Source: JAFGXF01 sp963732595
GTDB lineage: Bacteria; Chloroflexota; Anaerolineae; Anaerolineales; Anaerolineaceae
DNA length: 64,000 nucleotides
Assembly (NCBI GenBank): GCA_963732595.1
Contig: CAVSZZ010000002.1
Location: 372,001-436,000, forward strand
Reading direction: 5' to 3'
Shown in pieces: positions 35,864 to 43,970 of this stretch. The position numbers and the translations under genes were made by a program. Within the stretch, counting starts at the first letter, position 1, and every line of letters begins with the position of its first letter. The notes under the pieces are model-generated. The model searched no databases. It had not been told where the DNA came from and saw only the letters and a list, made by a program, of their open reading frames with translations.

Positions 35864-36857
35864 TAGGTGCACTGAACGTGTTAGTACTTTTTTGCCTTCT
35901 GCGCGATTCCTTTAGCTTTTTCCACTTGATCGGGATCAAAGTTATCAAGAATTATTGGCACAATGTCTGTCTTGAAAAATGCATGCTTGATAAAACGAAG
36001 CGGATTCCATACCCGTCCAACGACTTTGCCGGGTAACATAGTGTTATGGAACCGACCATAAAAAATGCTTATTATTGATTCCACGGGGATCTCACCGAGT
36101 GGGTCATATTCTGTTGATGAAAGTTTGATCTCTCCAATCCCGGTTTTTAACTTTCCAAGTGATCTAAACAATACCGGCTCTCGAATCAATCTCGGCAAAT
36201 AATCTAAATTGCCCCCTGGGCCAGGAAAGTGCTTGAACAAAAAGGATACGACTTTTTGACATTTGACCCCATCCCAGTCTTCTGTTGGATAAGCTAGTTT
36301 TCCAAAAAAATCATCTGGTGTATCATGCGTCAATTGACACTCAATCCTAATGATTTCAGTCCCTTTTCGAGTTACACTCCCAATTACAGTTGCATCTTTT
36401 CTCTCAAGCGAAATTCCATCTGCTATTTTCTTTGGATATCCATAAACTTCTCGCCCTCCAACCATTGCCATATCATCATCTACCGGCATGCTCAAGCAGT
36501 ATGCACCACGTTCACCTTTGAATTCGCAATTCAGTAGTAATGCCCCTTCGTTATATCCAGGGTTAAAATTAGTTTCAGGGTACTTACCTACAAATGCAAC
36601 CCCTCGAGCATCTGCGGATGGCTTTAGGGGATGTGGCAATATCTCATGTACGATATCTCGATTGGTTTCAAATATCGCAAATATCATTTCTGCATTAGGA
36701 AAATCTGGAACTATATACGAATTCGCCATTTTATCAAGTTGTTCTTTTTTTAGACTGTATAGCATTTTTTCTTCTCCCTTCTGAACTAACCATCTTTCAG
36801 CTCCAGATTGTGCACCTAACGCGTATAAGCGGATCGTATAAAACCCCTACAGGTGTG
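35864..36857 (+). mobile_element. Putative integron-type gene cassette carrying one gene
   Basis: The left end begins G-TTAGGTGCAC (35863-35873) and the right part contains GTGCACCTAAC (36810-36820), a perfect 11-bp complement. Circularising the segment between the G^TT at 35863/35864 and that at 36857/36858 would join them into a 58-bp attC-like site with RYYYAAC and GTTRRRY cores, extended by AACGCG/TGTGTT pairing. The segment truncates an SRAP copy and is much AT-richer than its surroundings. The gene inside runs antisense to the usual cassette direction and no integrase is in the window, so the call is provisional. Confidence 0.5.
35881..36765 (-). CDS. Acetoacetate decarboxylase-family protein
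   Basis: A 294-aa protein starting after GAAGGGAGAAGAAAAA. VGGREVYGYPKKIADGISLER carries the conserved Gly-Tyr-Pro-Lys-Lys of the ADC fold, with the Schiff-base-type lysine; GRFHNTMLPGKVVGR lies in the C-terminal part. The family includes decarboxylases and also aldolase-dehydratases, so the reaction is uncertain. Codon use is AT-rich compared with all neighbours, supporting lateral acquisition. It is the only gene in the proposed cassette. Confidence 0.8.
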   Translation of the reverse strand: MLYSLKKEQLDKMANSYIVPDFPNAEMIFAIFETNRDIVHEILPHPLKPSADARGVAFVGKYPETNFNPGYNEGALLLNCEFKGERGAYCLSMPVDDDMAMVGGREVYGYPKKIADGISLERKDATVIGSVTRKGTEIIRIECQLTHDTPDDFFGKLAYPTEDWDGVKCQKVVSFLFKHFPGPGGNLDYLPRLIREPVLFRSLGKLKTGIGEIKLSSTEYDPLGEIPVESIISIFYGRFHNTMLPGKVVGRVWNPLRFIKHAFFKTDIVPIILDNFDPDQVEKAKGIAQKAKKY

Positions 36858-37592
36858 TTATATGGCGAATTATTAATATGTGAATGGTAAAAATCCACAC
36901 ATACCGCTTAGACTATCTTTTAATACTATACGTCAAAAGAAATATGCAGTCAATACGCTTAGAGCAATAATGATCTGGAAAAATCTTTTACATCCCGTTT
37001 CCCTCAAGCAGTCTTTTCTTGTCGGCTCGTGAGCCGCCGAGCGGGTGTGCTATGAAATTGATAAGGTTCTTTGTTGTATGGGGTTAAATGGAATCGCGAA
37101 CACCCGCCATTAAGACGGGTGTTCGTGTGGGTGACTCCCGCGTGGCGGGATGGATTTCCCAGGTTAAAGATAAAGCGGGCGTTCTGTGAGGTCATCCGGT
37201 CCATTCAACCGTGATAGCCTTGTGAACGCCCGCGTATCGTAGTGCCCCCAAGGGGGGTGTGTATACGGATAATCCTAAGTTGAGAGGGTGGCTGACAACT
37301 TGATCATTCATGCCATCACAGGAGGTCCCTCTTCAATCATCCGGCAGGCTTTTAACCTCTGTTATATGGCTTGCGTGTATGCCAATACTGAGTATACTTT
37401 TAACAAGACAGGCGCGGTGGTTTCTCTCCCCTAAAATGATAACTCGCCACCTTCTCGGATGCATCTGACATGCGGGATTCCGTGGCATTTTCAAGTATTT
37501 CTGGCTTTGAGTTTTTTCTGTTCCCTGAACCTTACCCAGCGCCAGTAACGCCAACCGTTCAGCGGCACAGTAAGTCGAAAAAGGAGACCAAG
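36858..37592. other. Non-coding, hairpin-rich stretch
   Basis: No gene recognised in about 730 bp. It contains a perfect stem CGAACACCCG/CGGGTGTTCG (37097-37106/37116-37125), a longer-range stem GCGGGCGTTC/GAACGCCCGC (37175-37184/37224-37233) and a GTGCCCCCAAGG element at about 37241 that resembles the tRNA-Glu 3' end. TGTTATATGGC occurs both at the right edge of the cassette (36856) and at about 37357. Confidence 0.5.
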
Positions 37593-38829
37593 GTGAAAAG
37601 AAAATATATTTTCTTTAAGGCTGGCATCTTGTTGCTCTCATTGTTGCTTCTGCCAGGTTTAGTGGGATGTGGTGCAAATTCAGATATGAAAGCAACGACA
37701 CCGCTGATAACACTGACCCCCACAAAGACACCAATGCCCACTCTAACACCTACACCCACATATTTTGTGATCCAGCGGACTCAGGTCTTGGATTTCATCA
37801 CCTCCCTCTCCACCGCTACGGACTTTCCGCGGCGCAATCAGCGGGCAGAACGCTTACCACGGTGACGAGATCACAGACAATTCCTACCAGCGCGGCTACC
37901 GCACCATGATAGAAGCCCTGCACGATAAAACCGGGGAGTGGCCGGGCATAATTGGCCTCGATTATGAGTGGGCTCGTTCATTCACTCCCGCCCAGCTCTC
38001 GAAGGCGAATGAAGTCTTGATCGACTACGCACATAACGGTGGGATTGTCATGGTCACCTTCACCCCCCAGAATCCCTGGTTCAACGATGAGACAAACCTC
38101 GCAATCAATTCCGGATCGTCAACGGGGCCCTCTGGAACAATAAGCAACCTGCCGTCCGGAGCAAGCTTGGACGACCTTCTCCTTCCTGGGAAGCCTGTCT
38201 ATGCGGCCTGGATGCGCAAGTTGGACCGCATCGCCGGGGCTCTTCAGGAACTCCAAAACGCGGGCGTGGTTGTGCTCTTCAGACCGATGCAGGAAATGAA
38301 TGGCGTTTGGTTCTGGTGGGGCATATCCTCCCATCGCACTGACCCCGAACCCTACATCCGGGTGTACCGCGCCATGCACGATTATTTTACGAATGATAAA
38401 GGTCTTGACAATCTTATCTGGGTCTATTCACCAACGTCTACGTACGGTAATGACACCGCGACAAATTACGTCTTTCGGGCTGTCGATTGGGCCTATCCTG
38501 GGGACAGCTACGTCGACATCATAGCAGGCACCAACTACGCGGATGACATGTCGATCTCGGATTATGGTACTTACCTAAATATGGGAAAGCCCCTCGGCAT
38601 TGCGGAGTACGGACCCAATTCTGACGGCCCCTTTTTTAAGAGTGGGACCTGGGATACCTCACGTATCATCGAACGGATCCAGAACGATTACCCCCGGATT
38701 GCCTTCTGGGTCTGCTGGCACAGTTATCCGGGGTCAAGTTGGTCCTTGGTGTCCAACCTCAACGCTGATATTCTCCTTGCGGATCCCTTCGTGATTAACC
38801 GCGACGACCTTCCATGGAACACTAAGTGA
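37593..38829 (+). pseudogene. GH26-type endo-mannanase-like lipoprotein, two frameshifts
   Basis: The GTG start follows AAGGAGACCAAG. The N-terminus is a lipoprotein signal (LLLLPGLVGC) and a Thr/Pro linker. The frame changes at about 37.82 kb and 37.86 kb (joined: SAAQSAG, then NAYHGDEITDNSYQRGYRTM) and is then open to 38829. The catalytic domain has LFRPMQEMNGVWFWWG (acid/base Glu) and KPLGIAEYG (nucleophile Glu), both in the GH26 pattern. Two single-base gains restore a 412-aa protein. Either sequencing deletions or recent decay. The product would cut beta-mannan or related glycans outside the cell. Confidence 0.8.
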
Positions 38830-38923
38830 GGAAGATGTCGGGAGAAAACGGGGACCCGAGGAAGTTGCTTGCCGCGTTCTCCCCCGAAGGGGCATCTTAT
38901 ACTTAATACACACAATTGATGTG

Positions 38924-38980
38924 TGCCCCCAAGGAGACTGATCTCGAATAGCACACCCACTGGATGCTCCTGGTAGGTGC
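38924..38980 (-). repeat. tRNA-Glu-3'-half-like repeat, copy D
   Basis: Plus strand: TGCCCCCAAGGAGACTGATC, TCGAATAGCACACCCACTGG, ATGCTCCTGG. It keeps the tRNA-Glu 3' acceptor strand, discriminator and T-stem, with the CACCCA-type hairpin inserted in the T loop. The anticodon arm and 5' half are absent. It lies between the GH26 and DHFR-like genes. Confidence 0.65.
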
Positions 38981-39076
38981 CTTACGCATTATGATATAAA
39001 ATAACATTTGAGACGTTGTTTTCCACTTATGAACGAGGGAACCCGATGGTAATCCAGATGACGGAGGGACTCAATT

Positions 39077-39676
39077 ATGAGAAAAGTTTTAGTGCTTGAA
39101 CATATCTCCCTTGATGGTGTCATCCAAGCCCCAGGCGGGCCAGACGAAGATACCAGCGGCGGCTTCGCTTATGGCGGGTGGATAGCGCCATATTCCGACC
39201 CGATTCTTGGAACGGCCCTAAGAAGGCAGATGAACCTGCCGTTCGACCTGTTGTTGGGGCGCAAAACCTATGATATTTGGGCGCCGTACTGGCCTCAACA
39301 TGGGGACGCGTGGCCTGGCGCCAACGCGGCGACCAAGTACGTCGCATCGAATACCTTGACGTCAGGTGAATGGCAGCCGTCCGTGATTTTAAACAGAGAT
39401 ATTGCAGAAAAAGTCGCCAAGATCAAGCAACAGCCAGGGCCGGATCTGCACGTTTGGGGAAGTGGCAATCTCCTGCAGACGCTGATCCAGCATGATCTGG
39501 TCGATGCCTTCTGGTTGATGATCTATCCAATAACGCTGGGCGTTGGAAAGCGGTTGTTCCCCGGTGGCACGATCCCGCTGGCGTTCAAGGTGACGGAAAG
39601 CACAGTCACCCCGAATGGCGTCATCGTCGTGAATTACGAGCGTGCGGGCACGATCACAACCAGTTCAACGGTCTAG
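39077..39676 (+). CDS. Dihydrofolate reductase-family (RibD C-terminal-like) protein
   Basis: A 199-aa protein starting after GGAGGGACTCAATT. Features: VLEHISLDGVIQAPGGPDED at the N-terminus, LLLGRKTYDIWAPYWP, VWGSGNLLQTLIQHDLVDAFWLMIYPITLGVGKRLF near the C-terminus. This is the DHFR/RibD-C fold common as stand-alone genes and in integron-like cassettes. Cofactor is probably NADPH; substrate unknown. It is flanked by two partial tRNA-Glu repeats (D and E), like a cargo gene. Confidence 0.88.
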   Translation: MRKVLVLEHISLDGVIQAPGGPDEDTSGGFAYGGWIAPYSDPILGTALRRQMNLPFDLLLGRKTYDIWAPYWPQHGDAWPGANAATKYVASNTLTSGEWQPSVILNRDIAEKVAKIKQQPGPDLHVWGSGNLLQTLIQHDLVDAFWLMIYPITLGVGKRLFPGGTIPLAFKVTESTVTPNGVIVVNYERAGTITTSSTV

Positions 39677-39745
39677 TTTTACGATCTAATCTAACTTCAA
39701 GTAGAGTAGTGCAAATCTAAAAGCGAGCCAACATTGCACGCGGAG

Positions 39746-39835
39746 TGCAAGGAGACCACCACTCCGTGGCCTCCGGCGAATACTACACACTGTAGATGCT
39801 CTTGTTATGCCGGTTTGTTCTTCAAAACCGGAATC
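39746..39835 (-). repeat. tRNA-Glu-3'-half-like repeat, copy E (diverged)
   Basis: Plus strand: TGCAAGGAGACC, a CCACTCCGTGG-type hairpin, GAATACTACACACTGTAGATGC, TCTTGTTATGCCGGTTTGTT, then a closing CCGG. It shares the GTTATGCCGGTTTG-YTCYTYAAAA-YCGGA anticodon-arm-like stem with copy A, while the inserted hairpin has changed on both sides (CATCTACAG/TGTAGATG), which indicates a maintained stem. Confidence 0.5.
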
Positions 39836-39870
39836 TAGAACAAATACCGCCTATGCAGGCGGCTGTTTTG

Positions 39871-39935
39871 TGCCCCCAAGGAGAAATCGAATACCATCCC
39901 CTTCCGGGGACTCCTGTTATGACTTTTAAAAGCAA
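39871..39935 (-). repeat. tRNA-Glu-3'-half-like repeat, copy F
   Basis: Plus strand: TGCCCCCAAGGAGAAATCGA, ATACCATCCCCTTCCGGGGA, CTCCTGTTATGAC. The acceptor 3' strand, T-stem and TTATG of tRNA-Glu are intact, with a CCCC-TTCC-GGGG hairpin in the T loop. It begins 28 bp from the intact tRNA-Glu's 3' end region and has no 5' half. Confidence 0.65.
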
Positions 39936-39962
39936 AGACCCACCGAATAAGGTGGGTTCTTG

Positions 39963-40034
39963 TGCCCCCAAGGAGACTCGAACTCCTGTTATGGCCTTGA
40001 AAGGGCCGTGTCCTAACCACTAGACCATGGGGGC
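39963..40034 (-). tRNA. tRNA-Glu (anticodon TTC)
   Basis: A complete 72-nt cloverleaf on the minus strand: acceptor GCCCCCA/TGGGGGC, D arm GTCTAGTGGTTAGGAC, anticodon loop CTTTCAA, T arm AGGAG-TTCGAGT-CTCCT, discriminator A. The terminal CCA is not encoded. It is the only intact member of the repeat series at 26.5-40.0 kb. Confidence 0.9.
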
Positions 40035-40105
40035 AGTGCGAAGGATTTTACCATAAAGTCAGGATGGGTCAATGGAATCAAGCCTTGAATGGGGCAGGGG
40101 CTCCA

Positions 40106-40774
40106 TTACAGCCCGCCCAAATGGGCGATCAATTCCGCCGATTCCATTCCAGGCTTGTTGACCAACCGGGAGACCTCATGCCAGGCCATCGCCTCGGCCG
40201 GGTAAGGCTTAAGCCAGGTTTGCAGCTCGGAGGCTCGCGCAGCCGGATCGAGCCACAGCCAGCGCAGATCAGCAGGCAGGATGACCGGCATGCGTTCGTG
40301 ATAACGTTGAGCACCTCATTGGCCGCGCAGGTGATGATCGTGCAGGTGCGCAGCGGCTCGCCTTCCTTGGGCTGCCATTCCTCCCACAACCCGGCAAAGG
40401 TGAAGGGTTTGTGATCCTTCAGGTAGAAATAATAGGGAATCTTGCCACCCTCGCCCTGAGCCCACTCGTAAAAACCATCCGCCGGGATCAGGCAGCGTCG
40501 GCGCGAGAAGGGCACCCGGAAGGAAGGTTTCTCGCTGATCGTCTCCGAGCGGGCATTGATCATCTTGTAACCGATGCTGACATCCTTGGCCCAGGAGGGC
40601 ACCAACCCCCACTGGAACAGCTCCACCTTGCGCGAAGACGCCATCGCGCACGGCCGCCACCGGCTGGGAGGGAGCGATGTTGTAACGCGGTATGAGATCG
40701 ACCGAGCTGATGTCGATATTGAGGACATCCTGAAGATCCCCCGGGTCGAGCGTGAGCGTGAATCGTCCGCACAT
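40106..40774 (-). pseudogene. SRAP-domain protein (YedK/HMCES), compensating frameshifts
   Basis: It begins MCGRFTLTLDPGDLQDVL, with the catalytic Cys2 that crosslinks to abasic sites, then PRYNIAPSQPVAAVRDG. It shifts by one base near 40.63 kb into VELFQWGLVPSWAKDVSIGYKMINARSET ... SRRRCLIPADGFYEW, and back near 40.30 kb into ERMPVILPADLRWLWLD ... MAWHEVSRLVNKPG. The two indels cancel, so the intended length is 222 aa, normal for the family, and all active-site residues (Cys2, Asn, Glu, the His of WHEVS) are present. A sequencing artefact is likely. A truncated copy lies at 35.4 kb. Confidence 0.8.
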
Positions 40775-40853
40775 GGCAGCCTCCACCCGCATTGTAGCAC
40801 GTTCCGGCAGGGATGTTCGGTATAATTGCAGCAAATCACCAAATGGAGTCCGC

Positions 40854-42388
40854 ATGCCTAATCCCCTGATCGAATGCATCCCCAATTTTTCGGAAGCCCG
40901 CCGGCCGGAAGTGGTTGAAGAGATCGTCGCCAGCATCACGGCCGTGAACGGCATCATCCTGTTGGACCGGCATTCCGACCTCGACCACAACCGCACGGTC
41001 GTGACCTACATCGGGGCGCCGGTCGCGGTCGAAGAAGCTGCCTTTAAGGCCATCCAGACCGCCGGACGCCTGATCGATCTGGATAACCACACCGGCGAAC
41101 ACCCGCGCATCGGCGCCACGGATGTGGTGCCATTCGTGCCCATCTCAGGCCTGGGCATGCCGGAATGTGTCGAGATCGCCAAAAGATTGGGCAAACGCGT
41201 GGCGGATGAACTGGGTATACCGGTTTATTTATATGAAGAAGCGGCCACCCGCCCCGAGCGGCAGAACCTTGAAAACATCCGGCGCGGGCAATATGAAGGC
41301 CTGAAAGCCGAGATCGAAAAGGATCCCGAGCGAAAACCCGATTTCGGCCCAACGAGACTCCCAAAAGCCGGCGCGACCGTCATCGGCGCGCGTTTCCCCC
41401 TGATCGCCTACAACGTCTACCTGACCACAGATGACGTCTCCATCGCCAAAAAGATCGCCAAAACGGTGCGCTTCTCGGGCGGGGGCTTGCGGTATGTCAA
41501 GGGCATGGGCGTGCTGGTCGACGGGCGCGCGCAGGTTTCGATGAACCTGACCAATTACCTGGGCACTCCCATCCCGCAGGCGGTCGAACTGGTCCGGCGT
41601 GAAGCTGCCCGCTACGGCGTTGACATCCACCACTGCGAGCTGGTCGGGCTTGGTACCCCAGGAGGCCATGATCAATGCTGCGGCTTGGTACCTGCAGTTG
41701 GACGGCTTCGAGAACCACCAGATCCTGGAGAGCCAGCTGGCTACCGGGGGCAGTTCGGCCATCCCGCCGCGTGACGTCTTCCTGGACGAACTGGCAGCCG
41801 CCACCCCCACCCCGGGTGGAGGCTCTGCCGCGGCCTACGCCGTCGCCCAGGCCGCCGCGCTGGTGGCGATGGTGGCGCGCCTGACGATCGGCAAAAAGAA
41901 GTACGCCGAGGTTGAAAAACAAATGGAAACCCTGCGTGACGGGGCAGATCAGCTGCGCCGTGAATTGAACGCGGATGTCGATCGGGATGCGGCGGCCTTC
42001 GAACAGCTCATGGCTGCCATGAAACTGCCCAAGGAGAGCGATGACGAAAAGGCCAAGCGGGAAACAGCCATTCACGCAGCCACGCTCAACGCCGCCCAGG
42101 TGCCGCTGGAAGTGAGCCGCAAGTCACTTGTCGGTCCTGAAACTGGCCATCGCAGCGGCCGAGCTGGGCAATCTGAATGCCATATCCGACGCGGGCAGTG
42201 CCTCAGCCCTGGCACGCGCCGGACTGACCGGTGCCGGCTACAACGTGCGCATCAACCTGCTGGGCATGCCCGGGGATCAGCAAGCTACTGCCATGACCAC
42301 AGAAGTGGGCGGGGTCGAAAAGCAGGCAGATGAACTCATCACCCGCATCCGGCAGATCCTATCCTCCCGCGGCGGGATGCAGCTGTAA
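40854..42388 (+). pseudogene. ftcD: Bifunctional glutamate formimidoyltransferase / formimidoyl-THF cyclodeaminase, two +1 frameshifts
   Basis: It starts MPNPLIECIPNFSEARR after GGAGTCCGC. The transferase part is recognised by CIPNFSEG-like, LLDRHSDLDHNRTVVTYIG and DNHTGEHPRIGATDVVPFVP. The frame moves at about 41.65 kb (to GLVPQEAMINAAAWYLQLDGF) and at about 42.13 kb (to LKLAIAAAELGNLNAISDAGSA). The cyclodeaminase part shows FLDELAAATPTPGGGSAAAYA and SALARAGLTGAGYNVRINL. Removing one base at each point gives a 510-aa protein, the usual full length. The enzyme moves the formimino group of histidine breakdown to tetrahydrofolate and makes 5,10-methenyl-THF. Indels are probably errors. Confidence 0.88.
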
Positions 42389-42394
42389 TCTGCA

Positions 42395-43489
42395 TGAGAT
42401 CCACTCTCACGTCCGGGCAACATTCCTGGTCCTGGCATTCCTGCTGGCGGGCTGCGCGGTGAATCCAACCGTCGAGACCAGCCTGCCGGCTGAGCCGGGA
42501 GCCAACCCTCCTGGCAGCCCTCCCGAGCCAGCGCCCGGTAACCCCAGCCGCCACCCCGCAACCGACACTTGAAATCCAAACCTGCGTGGAACAGAGCCTG
42601 CATCCTGGATGGGCATTTCTTCTTACAGAACCCGATCCCGGACGGAGTCAATCAGTCCATTACCGGCAGCTATCGTTTCGGCAGCACGATGGAAGGAGAA
42701 CGCGAGATCCATCATGGGGTGGAGTTCAGCAACCCCTCCGGGACGCCCGTCCTGGCCGCTGCAGATGGCGTGGTTGTATATGCCGGGAATGATGCCGGGA
42801 CGAACTTCGGGATGAACACCAACTTCTACGGTAACTTGATCGTGCTGGAGCATCACCTGACGGGTATCGATCAGTCGTTATTTACGCTGTACGCCCACCT
42901 ATCCGAGGTACGCGTTACGACCGGTGATGAGGTGACCACCGGTCAGCAGATCGGCAGTGTGGGCCGCACCGGCTCCGCCCAGGGCTCCCACCTCCATTTT
43001 GAGGTGCGCCTGGGAGAGAATGCCTACCAGGCTGCCGTCAACCCGGAGCTGTGGCTGGCATTGTCCCCTTATGGAACATCATCGACCAATGGTGCCCTGG
43101 CTGGCATTTTCCAGGGCGCGGAGGGCAAGGTCATGCGCGTGACCAACATCCGCCTGGAATACAGCCCGACCCAGGGCGGCAGCCTGGAAGATCGTTTCAC
43201 CCTTTCGACCTACTACGATGGAAGCTTATCCAGCGACCCCACCTATCATGAGAATTTCGTCATCAGCAGCCTGACACCAGGCTGGTACCGGTTCGTCACC
43301 CTTGCCTACGGGACCTATGTCTCCAAATGGGTGGAGGTCGAGTCCGGAAAATTAACCTTCTTAACGCATTCCAATACCCTAATTTATTCATCAGGAGCTG
43401 AACATGGGACTCAAACCCGACCATTGGATCACGAAAATGGCCACCGAACATCAAATGATCGAACCCTACGCAGCAGGTCAGGTGCGTGA
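42395..43489 (+). pseudogene. M23-family peptidase lipoprotein, frameshifted N-terminus
   Basis: A lipoprotein-like signal (FLVLAFLLAGC) and Pro-rich linker lie in one frame from about 42.41 to 42.57 kb; the frame changes there and again near 42.59 kb. The M23 domain is then continuous: GSYRFGSTMEGEREIHHGVEF (first Zn His), ADGVVVYAGND, LYAHLSEVRVTTGDEVTTGQQIG and SHLHFEVRLG (HxH). A beta-rich tail follows (RLEYSPTQGGSLEDRFTLSTYYDGS). The frame overruns the start of dcd by 86 bp, so one more indel near the end is likely. The product would be an anchored peptidoglycan or peptide hydrolase. Confidence 0.75.
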
Positions 43490-43958
43490 AGGCGTCATTT
43501 CCTACGGAGTATCTTCCTACGGCTACGACATTCGCGTGGCGGATGAATTCAAGATCTTCACCAATGTGAATTCTGCGATTGTGGATCCAAAAAATTTTGA
43601 TCCGCGATCCATGGTGGATTTTAAAGGCGATGTGTGTGTGATCCCACCCAATTCCTTCGCCCTGGGCCGGACGGTCGAGTACCTGCGCATCCCGCGCGGC
43701 GTCCTGACCATCTGCCTGGGTAAAAGCACCTATGCCCGCTGCGGCATCATCGTCAATGTGACCCCCTTCGAACCGGAGTGGCAGGGGTACGTGACGCTTG
43801 AGATATCGAACACCACCCCGCTGCCGGCCAAGATCTATGCCAATGAGGGCATCGCCCAGGTGCTGTTCTTCGAGGCGGATGAGCAGTGCGAGGTCTCTTA
43901 TGCGGATAAAAAGGGGAAGTACCAGAATCAGCGGACGATCGAATTGCCCAAGCTTTGA
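43404..43958 (+). CDS. dcd: dCTP deaminase
   Basis: 184 aa, starting after AGGAGCTGAAC. Family features: SYGVSSYGYDIRVADEFKIF, FALGRTVEYLRIPRGVLTICLGKSTYARCGIIVNVTPFEPEWQGYVTLEISNTTPLPAKIYANEGIAQVLFF (about 76-147). The catalytic Glu lies in VTLEISN and the SxxR in KSTYARCG. It makes dUTP from dCTP for thymidylate synthesis. The homotrimeric fold is shared with dUTPase; monofunctional activity is assumed. Confidence 0.95.
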   Translation: MGLKPDHWITKMATEHQMIEPYAAGQVREGVISYGVSSYGYDIRVADEFKIFTNVNSAIVDPKNFDPRSMVDFKGDVCVIPPNSFALGRTVEYLRIPRGVLTICLGKSTYARCGIIVNVTPFEPEWQGYVTLEISNTTPLPAKIYANEGIAQVLFFEADEQCEVSYADKKGKYQNQRTIELPKL

Positions 43959-43970
43959 TGCTGGCGCGGA

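Noticed and set aside
37593..37900. Selenocysteine (TGA) readthrough as the cause of the breaks in GH26 and other split genes
   Set aside because: The halves are in different frames, so indels and not in-frame TGA codons separate them.
26503..40034. Calling the tRNA-like repeats classical attC sites
   Set aside because: They end in G^TTATG but lack a RYYYAAC arm complementary to the next cassette's first bases, except for the separate ADC-like cassette.
27606..40034. Prophage
   Set aside because: No phage structural, lysis, integrase or replication gene is visible.
41229..42075. Antisense frames within the FTCD gene
   Set aside because: Overlapping the conserved transferase/cyclodeaminase sequence; no independent support.
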